Source: DASZHJ01 sp035541215
GTDB taxonomy: Bacteria; Pseudomonadota; Alphaproteobacteria; ATCC43930; CGMCC-115725
Reading direction: 5' to 3'
DNA length: 64,000 bases
NCBI GenBank assembly: GCA_035541215.1
Contig: DATKNV010000125.1
Coordinates: 21,397 to 85,396, forward strand
Part shown: positions 50,680 through 59,268 of the stretch, one piece after another
How the letters are laid out: each line of letters begins with the position of its first letter
How positions within the stretch are numbered: position 1 is the first letter of the stretch
Notes under the pieces: model-generated
Seen by the model: only the letters and a program-made list of their open reading frames with translations
Databases searched by the model: none
What the model was told of the DNA's origin: nothing
Translations under genes and position numbers: made by a program

Positions 50680-51561
50680 ATGACATCCCTCCGCTCACGA
50701 TTGCACCGCCCGGAGATCGTGGTGGCGCCCGGCTGCTACGACGCGCTCTCGGCCTACATGATCGAGCGCGCGGGCTTTCCCGCGGCCTATCTCTCCGGTG
50801 CCTCCATCGCCTATACGCGGCTCGCCCGTCCCGATATCGGGCTCGTGAGTCTGAGCGAGGTCGCGGACACCATCGCCGCCATCCGCGAGCGCCTGGCGAT
50901 ACCGTTGATCGTCGACGCCGATACCGGCTTCGGCAACGCGCTCAACACGATCCGGACCGTGAAGCTCTTCGCGAGCCGCGGCGCCGCGGCGATCCAGCTC
51001 GAGGATCAGACCATGCCCAAGCGCTGCGGTCACCTCGCGGACAAGACGCTCGTTCCCACGGCGGAGATGGTCGGCAAGCTCAAGGCCGCGCTCGATGCGC
51101 GGCCGAGCGAGGAGACCATGATCATCGCGCGCACGGATGCAATCGCCGTGGAGGGCTTCGAGGCGGCGCTCGACCGCGCCGAGGCCTATCGCGAGGCGGG
51201 CGCGGACCTGCTCTTCATCGAGGCGCCCCGCAGCGAGGCCGAGCTCGCGGCCATCGGCCAGCGCTTTCGCGGCCGCATCCCCGTCATGGCCAACATGGTC
51301 GAGGGCGGCAAGACGCCTGCGAGGACCGCGGCGGAGCTCCAAGCGCTGGGATTCTCGCTCGTGATCTTCCCCGGCGGCACGGTGCGGGCGCTCGTCCATT
51401 GCCTCGAAGCCTACCTCGCGAGCCTCCGCCAGCACGGCAGCACCGAGCCCTATCGCGATCGCATGGCGGACTTCGCGGGCTTGAACGAGATCATCGGCAC
51501 CCAGGAAATGCTCCGCCTGGGCAAGCGCTATGACGCCCAGCTCGGCCAGGAGCAGACCTAG
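50680..51561 (+). CDS. Isocitrate lyase / PEP mutase family protein
   Basis: 293 aa. An alpha/beta barrel of the ICL/PEPM superfamily: APGCYDALSAYMIERAGFPAAYLSGASIA, VDADTGFGNALNTIRTVKLFASRGAAAIQLEDQ, the lyase active-site loop MPKRCGH (the catalytic Cys is kept), IIARTDAIAVEGFEAALDRAEAYREAGADLLFIEAP and FPGGTVRALVHCLEAYL. A C-C lyase (2-methylisocitrate lyase-like or 2,3-dimethylmalate lyase-like) or oxaloacetate decarboxylase are possible. It is last in the Liv system 2 operon, so it probably acts on a downstream product of the imported compound. Confidence 0.88.
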   Translation: MTSLRSRLHRPEIVVAPGCYDALSAYMIERAGFPAAYLSGASIAYTRLARPDIGLVSLSEVADTIAAIRERLAIPLIVDADTGFGNALNTIRTVKLFASRGAAAIQLEDQTMPKRCGHLADKTLVPTAEMVGKLKAALDARPSEETMIIARTDAIAVEGFEAALDRAEAYREAGADLLFIEAPRSEAELAAIGQRFRGRIPVMANMVEGGKTPARTAAELQALGFSLVIFPGGTVRALVHCLEAYLASLRQHGSTEPYRDRMADFAGLNEIIGTQEMLRLGKRYDAQLGQEQT

Positions 51562-51703
51562 CCGAAACGCGCGAGCCGCCCGGAAACCCGCGAGCGCCGA
51601 GTCCTGGGCCGGAAGAAAGGGTCGCTGCCCCTCCCCGCGCGCCCCGTGAGGACGGGAATGCGATGCGCCCAGACATTGCATTTCCCTCCGGTTGTTCCCG
51701 AAT

Positions 51704-51738
51704 TTGACACTGTGGGTTTCACCAGGGGGTGGTAGATT
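51704..51738 (+). promoter_or_regulatory. Possible promoter of the papain-like peptidase gene
   Basis: A consensus TTGACA at 51704-51709 is followed by a GC-rich spacer and a weak TAGATT at 51733, which is too far away (23 bp) for a normal -10. The 243-bp gap is otherwise unremarkable. Confidence 0.25.
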
Positions 51739-51803
51739 CGAGCCGTCTCGCACGACCGCAAGCACTGGCAATTCTTCACATAGACAACAGGAGGAGAGGA
51801 ACA

Positions 51804-52586
51804 ATGCCAGCGGCAAACCCCCACAAGATCAAACGCTACGGCTGGATCCCCGACCTGCCCGACGCACGAGACCATCTATATGCGGCGCCGGCGCCAGTGA
51901 TGAAGGTGCTGCCCCCGAAGGTAGATCTTCGGCCAAGCTGCCCGCCGGTCTACGACCAGGGCGACCTCGGCAGCTGCACGGCGAACGCAATCGGTGCCGC
52001 GATCCAATTCGATCGCATGAAGCAGGGGCTCAAGCCGGACTTCGTGCCGTCCCGCCTCTTCATCTACTACAACGAGCGCCAGATCGAGGGCACGGTCTCG
52101 ACGGACAGCGGCGCTCAAATACGAGACGGCATCAAGAGCGTCGCGAAGCAGGGCGCGTGCCCCGAGCCGGAATGGCCCTACGTCATCGCGAAGTTCACGA
52201 CGAAGCCGCCGAAGCAAGATTATCTCGAAGGGCTCTCCGATCGAGCGGTGAGCTACAGCCGCCTGGCGCAGAATCTCAACCTTCTCAAGGGCTGCTTGGC
52301 TTCCGGTTTCCCGTTCGTTTTCGGCTTCACCGTCTATGAGAGCTTCGAGAGCCAAGCCGTGGCGCAAACGGGAATGGTACCGATGCCATCGCCCAAGGAG
52401 CAGGTCCTCGGCGGACATGCGGTGATGGCCGCGGGCTACGACGACAGCGCGGGTCGCTTCATCGTGCGCAATTCCTGGGGAACGGGTTGGGGCGCCGGCG
52501 GATACTTCATGATGCCCTATGCGTACGTCACCGACGCCAATCTCTCGGACGATCTCTGGACGATCCGACTTGTCTCGCAGAAATGA
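51804..52586 (+). CDS. Papain-like (C1 family) cysteine peptidase
   Basis: 260 aa from ATG 51804, preceded by GGAGGAGAGGA. All papain-family active-site residues are present: oxyanion Q52 and nucleophile C58 in VYDQGDLGSCTANA (six apart, as in papain), H205 in LGGHAVMAAGYDD and N223 in IVRNSWGTGWG. The N-terminal KRYGWIPDLPDARD is typical of bacterial C1 peptidases. There is no signal peptide and no propeptide, so it may be cytoplasmic or leave by another route. It converges with a chagasin-like inhibitor gene 42 bp away, which suggests that the pair works together. Confidence 0.93.
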   Translation: MPAANPHKIKRYGWIPDLPDARDHLYAAPAPVMKVLPPKVDLRPSCPPVYDQGDLGSCTANAIGAAIQFDRMKQGLKPDFVPSRLFIYYNERQIEGTVSTDSGAQIRDGIKSVAKQGACPEPEWPYVIAKFTTKPPKQDYLEGLSDRAVSYSRLAQNLNLLKGCLASGFPFVFGFTVYESFESQAVAQTGMVPMPSPKEQVLGGHAVMAAGYDDSAGRFIVRNSWGTGWGAGGYFMMPYAYVTDANLSDDLWTIRLVSQK

Positions 52587-52628
52587 AGGAGCGGCCGCGG
52601 AGTGAGCCGGCGGATCCCGCCGCTCGGC

Positions 52629-52943
52629 TCATTCCGTCACCTTCACGTGCAGCACGAACGATCGCGCGGGCGGCGCATCCGCGCCGAAGGACCGGCGATA
52701 GAAAAGGCGCAGCTCGCAGGTGCCCAATCGCACGGCCATGACCCGCCACGTGTGCTCGCCTCCCGCACCCGGCACCGTGCCGCGCTGGAACGCGTCGCCG
52801 ACCAGCGTGCAGAAGGGCTCGCCATCCGCAGCAAAGGTCCACCGGAATCCCGTAGTCGGATTCTCCTTGAGGCGCAGCTCCATCACTTGGCCGATCGGCA
52901 GCTCGACCGTTTGCGTGGAGAAGGTTTCATCGACGAGCAGCAT
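52629..52943 (-). CDS. Chagasin-like (I42) cysteine peptidase inhibitor
   Basis: 104 aa from ATG 52943, which matches the size of chagasin; the frame stays open upstream but does not look coding. The three inhibitory loops can be read: N28-PTTGFRW (chagasin NPTTG loop), G59-AGGEHTW (the G-x-G-G loop) and F81-YRRSF (position of the RPW loop, here RRS). These loops wedge into the active site of papain-like peptidases. No signal peptide is seen, so like the peptidase it is probably cytoplasmic. It is convergent with the C1 peptidase gene, the likely target. Confidence 0.85.
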   Translation of the reverse strand: MLLVDETFSTQTVELPIGQVMELRLKENPTTGFRWTFAADGEPFCTLVGDAFQRGTVPGAGGEHTWRVMAVRLGTCELRLFYRRSFGADAPPARSFVLHVKVTE

Positions 52944-53208
52944 GATCCCACTATCGCCCCGCACCTCGATTCGAAGGGCAGTATACGATTTCCCGACGCA
53001 CGGGGCGCGGCTCTGGTGAAACGGCTTTGCCGCCGCCAACTCGAGCCGGAGCGGCCGGGAGGGCCGCGCCTGATCCCGCGGAAATGGGACCCGCCAGTTT
53101 GCTGATGCAAATCCCTGGCGATCCGGTACCGTGGAGGCTCGCCTCGCGGGATAAGGGGCGCGCCAACGAATGACACAATAACGGCGCGTCTCCCGGGAGT
53201 GGGAGGGA

Positions 53209-54171
53209 ATGGACGCGCTAGGGGTCGACGTCGAGATCTTTCTGCAAGCGCTCGCCGCGGGCATCCTCGTGGGCGCGCTTTACGGACTCATGTGCGTCGG
53301 ACTCGGCATCATCTTCGGGGTGATGCGCGTGATCAACTTCGCCCAGGGCGATTTCCTGATGCTGGGCATGTACGTCACGCTCTACATCGTGGGCGCGGCG
53401 GCGGCGCTTCCCTTTCTCGCGGGGAGCGCCACGCCCTTCATCGCGGCGCTCGTCGCCGGCCCCGTGCTGTGCGCGGGAGGATATCTCCTGCACTGGGGGC
53501 TGATCTCGCGCGTCACCGGCACCAAGGTCGCGGGGATCGAGGGCGAGGGACATTACGCGCAGCTCATCCTCACCCTCGGCGTGGCCCTCATCCTCGAGAA
53601 CGGCGGCCTCATTCTCTTCGGCTCGACGCCGCAATCCGTGCGCACGCCGCTCTCCGCGCGCGCCTGGGAGATCCCGCTCCTCTACGACGAGAGCAGCAGC
53701 CTCTTCCTCAACAAGGCCCGCGTAATCGCGGCGCTGGTCTCTCTCGTCGTGGGCGCCGTGCTCTACTGGGTCATAAACCGCTCGCGCCTCGGCAAGACGC
53801 TTCGCGCGGCCGCCGACAACCCGCAGGCCGCGACCTATATGGGGATCGACGTCGACCGCGCGCACCGCATCGCCTTCGGCATCGGCACGGGGATCACCGC
53901 GATCGCCGGCGGCCTCGTCGGCACCTTCAACCCCTTCCAGCCCTATATCGGGCTCGACTTCGTCATCATCATGTACGCGGGCGTGGTCCTCGGCGGCATG
54001 GGGAGCATCCTCGGCGCCTTCTGGGGCGGCATGACCATCGGGCTCGTGCAGCAGCTCTCGACCCTGGTGCTGCCGACGCAGCTCCAGAACGCCGCGATCT
54101 TCGTGGTGTTCCTGCTGGTGGTGCTGATCCGGCCCCAAGGCCTCTTCGGCCGCGCGGCGGAGCGCGTCTGA
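53209..54171 (+). CDS. livH: Branched-chain-type ABC transporter permease (LivH), system 3
   Basis: 320 aa, ATG 53209 preceded by GGGAGGGA. LivH core: AAGILVGALYGLMCVGLGIIFGVMRVINFAQGDFLMLGMYV, LGKTLRAAADNPQAATYMGIDVDRAHRIAFGIGTGITAIAGG and YAGVVLGGMGSILGAFWGGM. It is first in the operon; unlike systems 1 and 2, the binding protein gene comes last. Confidence 0.92.
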   Translation: MDALGVDVEIFLQALAAGILVGALYGLMCVGLGIIFGVMRVINFAQGDFLMLGMYVTLYIVGAAAALPFLAGSATPFIAALVAGPVLCAGGYLLHWGLISRVTGTKVAGIEGEGHYAQLILTLGVALILENGGLILFGSTPQSVRTPLSARAWEIPLLYDESSSLFLNKARVIAALVSLVVGAVLYWVINRSRLGKTLRAAADNPQAATYMGIDVDRAHRIAFGIGTGITAIAGGLVGTFNPFQPYIGLDFVIIMYAGVVLGGMGSILGAFWGGMTIGLVQQLSTLVLPTQLQNAAIFVVFLLVVLIRPQGLFGRAAERV

Positions 54172-54174
54172 GCG

Positions 54175-55938
54175 ATGCGGGCGAGCAAGGACCTCCGCAC
54201 CCAGCTTCTCGCGATTGCGGCGGTGTCGCTCGCCTGGCTCGGGCTCAGCGCGCTCGTCGGTAGCACCTATTATCTCCAGATCATGTTCTTCGTGCCGATC
54301 TGGGCGGTGATGGGGCTCTCCTGGAATCTCCTCAGCGGCTACACCGGCCTCGTCTCCTTCGGCCATGCCTCCTTCTTCGGCCTCGGCGCCTATACCGTGA
54401 CGATCGCGCTCGTCCGCTTCGACGTGACGCCCTGGCTCGGCATTCCCCTCGGGATGCTCGTGGGTGCGGCGGCGGGCGCGCTCATCGGCTATCCGACCTT
54501 CCGGCTCCGCGGGCATTACTTCGCGCTCTCGATGCTCGCCTATCCGATGGCGCTGCTCTACGTCTTCGTATGGCTCGGCTACCAGGAGGTGACGCTCCCC
54601 ATGAAGCGGGAGGCGCCCGCCGCCTTCATGCAGTTCACGGACTATCACGTCTACGTCGCGCTGGCGGTGGCGCTGATGCTCATTGCGCTGCTGATCACGC
54701 TCGCGGTGGAGCGCTCCCGGTTCGGCATGTCGCTCCTGGCGATCAAGCAGAACGAGCCCGCGGCGGAGGCGGCCGGCATCGACACGCTTGCCTGGAAGAT
54801 GCGGGCGATCATGCTGAGCGCCGCCGTCGCGGCAACGGCAGGCGGACTTTATGCCGTGGTGCTGCTGGTGGTGACCCCCGACAGCGTCTTCGGCATGCTC
54901 ACTTCCGCGCAGGCGCTGGTGGTCGTGCTCTTCGGCGGCGTGGGCACGCTTTGGGGGCCGCTGATCGGCGCCGCCATCCTCATCCCCCTGAGCGAGACCC
55001 TGCAGGCGCAGCTCGGCGACAAGATCCCGGGCATCCAAGGCGTGGTCTACGGCCTCGCGATCATCGCGGTGATCCTGCTGGCGCCGGAGGGCATCTTCTG
55101 GCGCGTGCGCGACCGGCTCCTCAAGCCGCGCGAGGCGGAGCGCCCGGAGACGCCCGCCGCGGCGGTCATCCCTTTCAGCCGCCCCACCGCCACCGCGCGC
55201 GAGACGATCCTCCGGGTGAGCGGCCTCGACAAATCCTTCGGCGGGCTGCGCGCGGTCTCCGAGGTGAGCTTCGAGGTCGCGTCCGGCGAGATCCTCGGCA
55301 TCATCGGCCCCAACGGCGCGGGCAAGACCACGCTCTTCAACCTCCTCAACGGCTTTCTCCGGGTCGATGCCGGCGAGATCGCCTTCGCGGGGACGAGCCT
55401 CGTGGGCCTGAAGCCGAACCGCATCTGCCGCCTCGGCATCGGCCGCACCTTCCAGGTCGTGCGCGCCTTCGCGCGCATGTCGATCCTGCAGAACGTCGTC
55501 ATCGGCGCCTATGCCGCGACCGCGAGCGACGAGGAGGCCTACGCCGCCGCGCGCGAGGCGCTGGCGCGCGTGGGCCTCCTCGAGCGCGCCGACGTCATCG
55601 CAGGCGGCCTCACCAACAAGGAGCTGCGGCTCATGGAGCTCGCCCGTGCGCTTGCGGGCCGGCCGCGCCTGCTGCTGATGGACGAGCCGCTCGCGGGGCT
55701 CGGCGCGCCGGAGGTCGAGGAGATGCTCGCGGCAATCCGCGCGGTCTGCGCGGGCGGCGTCACCGTCGTCATCATCGAGCACACCATGGGCGCGATGGTG
55801 CGCCTCGCGGAGCGGCTGGTGGTGCTCGATCACGGGCGCATCCTCGCGGCCGGGCGGCCCGGCGACGTGACCCGCGACCCCAGCGTCGTCGAGGCCTATC
55901 TCGGCGCCAAATGGGCGAAGCTCCGTGCTCGAGGTTGA
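54175..55938 (+). CDS. LivM-LivG fusion: permease plus ATP-binding domain, system 3
   Basis: 587 aa, ATG 54175. Residues about 1-315 are a LivM permease (WAVMGLSWNLLSGYTGLVSFGHASFFGLGAYTV, FGMSLLAIKQNEPAAEAAGI, VVVLFGGVGTLWGPLIGAAI). A linker of about 25 residues follows (PRETPAAAVIPFSRP-like). Residues about 345-587 are a LivG ATPase (Walker A GPNGAGKTT at about 379, GIGRTFQVVRAFARMSILQNVVIG, signature variant LTNKELRLMELARALA, Walker B LLLMDEPLAGLGAPE). The reading frame is continuous, so this is a true fusion. Its last 14 bp overlap livF. Confidence 0.93.
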   Translation: MRASKDLRTQLLAIAAVSLAWLGLSALVGSTYYLQIMFFVPIWAVMGLSWNLLSGYTGLVSFGHASFFGLGAYTVTIALVRFDVTPWLGIPLGMLVGAAAGALIGYPTFRLRGHYFALSMLAYPMALLYVFVWLGYQEVTLPMKREAPAAFMQFTDYHVYVALAVALMLIALLITLAVERSRFGMSLLAIKQNEPAAEAAGIDTLAWKMRAIMLSAAVAATAGGLYAVVLLVVTPDSVFGMLTSAQALVVVLFGGVGTLWGPLIGAAILIPLSETLQAQLGDKIPGIQGVVYGLAIIAVILLAPEGIFWRVRDRLLKPREAERPETPAAAVIPFSRPTATARETILRVSGLDKSFGGLRAVSEVSFEVASGEILGIIGPNGAGKTTLFNLLNGFLRVDAGEIAFAGTSLVGLKPNRICRLGIGRTFQVVRAFARMSILQNVVIGAYAATASDEEAYAAAREALARVGLLERADVIAGGLTNKELRLMELARALAGRPRLLLMDEPLAGLGAPEVEEMLAAIRAVCAGGVTVVIIEHTMGAMVRLAERLVVLDHGRILAAGRPGDVTRDPSVVEAYLGAKWAKLRARG

Positions 55939-56629
55939 GGGACTCTCCGTGAGCTACGGCGGCCTCCGCGCGCTCGCGGAGGTCTCGCTCAGCGTGAGCG
56001 AGGGCCAATTCGTCGCGATCGTCGGCCCGAACGGCGCGGGCAAGACCACCCTTTTCAAGGCGATCTCGGGCGCAGTGATCCCGGTGGCCGGCGCCATCCG
56101 CTACGAGGGCCGCGATCTCCTGGCGATCCCGCCCGCCGCGCGCGCCCATCTCGGAATCGCGCACGTCCCCGAGGGGCGACAGGTCTTCAACTCCATGAGC
56201 GTCCTCGAGAACCTCGAGATCGGAGCCTATCCCGAGGCGGGCCGGCGCGACTGGCAGCACAATCTCGAGCGCATCTTCGCGCTCTTCCCCGTCCTCGCGG
56301 AGCGCCGCGACCAGCTCGCGGGCACGCTCTCCGGCGGCGAGCAGCAGATGCTCGCGATCGGCCGCGGCATCGCCTCCTCGCCACGGCTCCTCATGCTGGA
56401 CGAGCCCTCGATGGGCTTGGCCCCCGCGGTCGCGGACCTCATCTTTGAGCGCATCGGCGAGCTCCATCGCGACGGCCTCACCATCCTGCTGGTGGAGCAG
56501 CGCGTCGCGGAAGCGGTAGAATCCTGCGATTTCGGCTATGTTCTCGAGACCGGCCGCGTGGTGCTCGCGGGCTCGCACGAGACGCTCCTCGCGGACGACA
56601 GAATCAGAACCGTCTATCTCGGCATGTAA
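55925..56629 (+). CDS. livF: Branched-chain-type ABC transporter ATP-binding protein (LivF), system 3
   Basis: 234 aa from a GTG at 55925 inside the end of the fusion gene. Walker A GPNGAGKTT, GIAHVPEGRQVFNSMSVLENLEIG, signature LSGGEQQMLAIGRGIA, Walker B LLMLDEPSMGLAP and VEQRVAEAVESCDFGYVLETG. It is followed after 28 bp by the binding protein. Confidence 0.93.
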   Translation: MLEVEGLSVSYGGLRALAEVSLSVSEGQFVAIVGPNGAGKTTLFKAISGAVIPVAGAIRYEGRDLLAIPPAARAHLGIAHVPEGRQVFNSMSVLENLEIGAYPEAGRRDWQHNLERIFALFPVLAERRDQLAGTLSGGEQQMLAIGRGIASSPRLLMLDEPSMGLAPAVADLIFERIGELHRDGLTILLVEQRVAEAVESCDFGYVLETGRVVLAGSHETLLADDRIRTVYLGM

Positions 56630-56657
56630 CGAACGCCAACCCTAGGGAGGATGGATA

Positions 56658-57899
56658 ATGTTCGGAAGACATCTGCGGCTCTCGCAACTCGGCTTGCTCG
56701 CCCTTGCAGCCGGCGCGGCGGCGCTCCTGCCGGCTCCTGCGGAGGCACAGCAGGAAGTGAAGATCGCGCTCATCGCGCCGCTCTCGGGCCCCTGGGCCCG
56801 CCAGGGCGCCCTCGTCAAGATGGGCGCGGAAATGGCGATCGACGACATCAACGCCGCCGGCGGCATCAAGGCGCTCGGCGGCGCAAAATTGAAGCTCGTC
56901 ATCGCGGACACCGGCGACAGCGCGGAGAAGGCGAAGAACGCGGCGCAGCGCCTCCTCGCGCAAGAGCCCGACCTCGTCGCGGGCGAAGGCGCCTGGCTCA
57001 GCTCCTTCACGCTCGCGGTGACGGAGGTGACGGAGCGGGCGGAGCTGCCGTGGTTCACGCTCTCCTACTCCGACCAGATCACCAATCGCGGCTTCCATTA
57101 CGTCTTCCAGACCTCGGCCACGGCCGATCGCCAGGCGGAGCTCGCGCTGCCGACGATCATGGAGCTGGCGAAGAAGACGCTGGGCCGGAACCCGACTACC
57201 ACCGGCATCGTCAGCGATAACACTGCCGCCCCCGTGAGCTTCGTCAAGCCGATGCGCTCGGGCGGGCTCGAGAAATACGGGCTGAAACTCGTGGTCGACG
57301 AGACCTATACGCCGCCGCTCTCGGATGCGACGCCGCTCATCGCGAAGGCGCGGACGGCCCACCCCGACTTCCTCTGGGTGGTCTCCACGAACGTCCCCGA
57401 CGACACGCTCCTCATGCAGAAGCTGGCCGAGATGGGGATCGGCGCGAACAAGCTTCCGATCGTCAGCAATGGCGCCCATATGGGCTCGCCGGAGCTCCTC
57501 AAGACCGCCGGCGCCGACGTCATGGAGGGCACGCTGGTCACGATCGCCAATTGGGCGCTCAAGGGGCAGGAAGAGCTCATCGAGCGCTTCAAGAAGCGGA
57601 CCGGCGAGCCCTGGATGACCCAGGACAGCATGTGCGACTACGGGCACATCTGGATCATCAAGGAGGCGCTCGAGAAGGCGGGCTCCACGGACCGGCACAA
57701 GGTCGCGGAGGCGATCCGCGCGATGGATACGCGGGAGGGATCCGCCAAGTACTTCGCGGGCGGCCACATCAAATTCGACGAGAAGGGCCGCCGCGTCGAT
57801 GCGCCGCTGGTGATCATCCAGTGGCAGAAGGGCGTGCCCGTCACCGTCTATCCGCCGGAATCCGCGATCGCGGAGCCGATCTGGGTCGCGAAGAAATAA
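56658..57899 (+). CDS. Substrate-binding protein of Liv-type ABC transporter, system 3
   Basis: 413 aa, preceded by AGGGAGG. It has a signal peptide (LGLLALAAGAAALLPAPAEAQ). Type I periplasmic binding protein: VKIALIAPLSGPWARQGALVKMGAEMAIDDINAAGGIKALGG, KLVIADTGDSAEKAKNAAQRLLAQEPDLVAGEGAWLSSFTLAV, and the middle TIMELAKKTLGRNPTTTGIV. The ligand is unknown; the downstream enzymes hint at a hydroxy acid or lactone-type compound. Confidence 0.9.
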   Translation: MFGRHLRLSQLGLLALAAGAAALLPAPAEAQQEVKIALIAPLSGPWARQGALVKMGAEMAIDDINAAGGIKALGGAKLKLVIADTGDSAEKAKNAAQRLLAQEPDLVAGEGAWLSSFTLAVTEVTERAELPWFTLSYSDQITNRGFHYVFQTSATADRQAELALPTIMELAKKTLGRNPTTTGIVSDNTAAPVSFVKPMRSGGLEKYGLKLVVDETYTPPLSDATPLIAKARTAHPDFLWVVSTNVPDDTLLMQKLAEMGIGANKLPIVSNGAHMGSPELLKTAGADVMEGTLVTIANWALKGQEELIERFKKRTGEPWMTQDSMCDYGHIWIIKEALEKAGSTDRHKVAEAIRAMDTREGSAKYFAGGHIKFDEKGRRVDAPLVIIQWQKGVPVTVYPPESAIAEPIWVAKK

Positions 57900-57912
57900 T
57901 CCTGCCGCCCGC

Positions 57913-57940
57913 GATCCCCTCGCCCTCGCGCGAGGGGATC
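57913..57940. terminator. Hairpin after the Liv system 3 operon
   Basis: GATCCCCTCG, 8-nt loop, CGAGGGGATC: perfect 10-bp stem 13 bp after the binding-protein stop. There is no T-run. It might end the transporter transcript or be a repeat-type palindrome like those near 60.1 kb. Confidence 0.45.
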
Positions 57941-57976
57941 GTCGGGCGCTTTCATATACCGAATGAGACGTCGCAG

Positions 57977-58327
57977 ATGATCGTCGAGCAGCGCACCTAT
58001 CTCGTCAAAATCGGCAAGATTCCCGACTTCCTGAAGGCGGTGGAGACCTTGGGCCTGCCGGTGATGCGGGAGACCCTGGGCGGGCTCATCGGCTACTTCG
58101 TGACGGAGGTGGGGCCGCTCAACGAGGTCGTCCATCTCTGGGCCTATGAGAGCCTCGAGGACCGCGCGCGCCGCCGCAAGGCTTGCGCCGCGCATCCGGG
58201 CTGGGCCGCCTTCCTCGCGGCGGCGCAGCCCTGCTTCGAGCGCATGGAGACGCGGGTGATGAACCCCGCACCCTTCACGCCCATCACCCTCGAGCAAATC
58301 CGCGCGCTCAATCATACTCGCACCTGA
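57977..58327 (+). CDS. NIPSNAP-family protein
   Basis: 116 aa from ATG 57977. A dimeric alpha-beta barrel protein of the NIPSNAP family: MIVEQRTYLVKIGKIPDFLKAVE at the N-terminus, GYFVTEVGPLNEVVHLWAYES, then RRRKACAAHPGWAAFLAAA. The family is often found with catabolic operons, and no specific enzyme activity is established. It lies between the Liv system 3 binding protein and a dehydrogenase. Confidence 0.85.
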   Translation: MIVEQRTYLVKIGKIPDFLKAVETLGLPVMRETLGGLIGYFVTEVGPLNEVVHLWAYESLEDRARRRKACAAHPGWAAFLAAAQPCFERMETRVMNPAPFTPITLEQIRALNHTRT

Positions 58328-58348
58328 AGCCTGGGAGACAGAAGAGCC

Positions 58349-59245
58349 ATGGCCGAGCATTTGGGATTCATCGGCGTCGGCAGGATGGGCGGGCCAATGG
58401 CCAGCCGCCTGATCGACGCGGGCTATCGCCTCACGATCTACGACACCAATGCCGCGGCGATTGTGCCGCTGGCGGCGCGCGGCGCCAAGACCGCGGGCTC
58501 CGTCCGCGAGCTCGCCTCGGAAGTCGAGACCGTGCTCGTGAGCTTGCCGACTCCCGACATCGTGCGCGCGGTGGCGCTGGGCGAGAGCGGCATCGCCTCG
58601 GGCGGGCGGGTCAAGACCTTCGTCGACCTCTCCACCACCGGCCCGCGCGTGGCCGCGGAGATCGCGGAGGGCCTCCAGAAGAAAGGCATCGCCGCGGTCG
58701 ACTCCCCCGTGAGCGGCGGCGTCGGCGGCGCCGTCAAAGGCACGCTCGCGGTGATGGCGGCCTGCCCGCATCCGCTCTTCGAGAAGCTGGAGCCGGTCCT
58801 TCGCGTCTTCGGCAAGCCCTTCTACATCGGCGCCAAGCCCGGCATGGGCCAGACCATGAAGCTCGCCAACAACCTGCTCTCCGCGACCGCCATGGCGATC
58901 TCCTGCGAGGCGATCGTGATGGGCGTCAAGGCCGGGCTCGATCCGCAGACCATGATCGACGTCATCAACGCCGGCAGCGGCCGCAACACCGCGACGCAGG
59001 ACAAATTCCCGAAGGCGGTCCTGACGCGGAGCTTCGACTACGGCTTCGCGACCGGCCTCATGTACAAGGACGTGCGGCTCTGCCTCGAGGAGGCGGAGGC
59101 GCTGCAGGTGCCGATGTGGGTCGGAAGCGCCGTGCGCCAGCTCTGGCAATTCGCGAACGCCGCGAACGGCCCCACGAGCGACTTCACCAACATCGTCCGC
59201 TGCATCGAGGAGTGGGCGGGCGTCGAGGTGAAGCGCGGCAACTGA
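58349..59245 (+). CDS. NAD(P)-dependent beta-hydroxyacid dehydrogenase (3-hydroxyisobutyrate dehydrogenase family)
   Basis: 298 aa. Rossmann motif GFIGVGRMGGPMASRLIDAG, the STTGPRVAAEIAEGL helix, DSPVSGGVGGAVKGTLAVMAA, and the catalytic lysine K171 in KPGMGQTMKLANNLLSA. It oxidises a beta-hydroxyacid or reduces a tartronate semialdehyde-type compound. It is grouped with the third Liv transporter and the lactonase-like gene. Confidence 0.92.
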   Translation: MAEHLGFIGVGRMGGPMASRLIDAGYRLTIYDTNAAAIVPLAARGAKTAGSVRELASEVETVLVSLPTPDIVRAVALGESGIASGGRVKTFVDLSTTGPRVAAEIAEGLQKKGIAAVDSPVSGGVGGAVKGTLAVMAACPHPLFEKLEPVLRVFGKPFYIGAKPGMGQTMKLANNLLSATAMAISCEAIVMGVKAGLDPQTMIDVINAGSGRNTATQDKFPKAVLTRSFDYGFATGLMYKDVRLCLEEAEALQVPMWVGSAVRQLWQFANAANGPTSDFTNIVRCIEEWAGVEVKRGN

Positions 59246-59268
59246 GTCTCCGGGAGCGAGGAAATCCG

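Noticed and set aside
53218..55833. Very long antisense open frame (871 codons) opposite the Liv system 3 genes
   Set aside because: High GC gives long open antisense frames; the product is His/Asp/Arg-rich without any domain, while the plus strand has clear LivH and LivM-LivG proteins.
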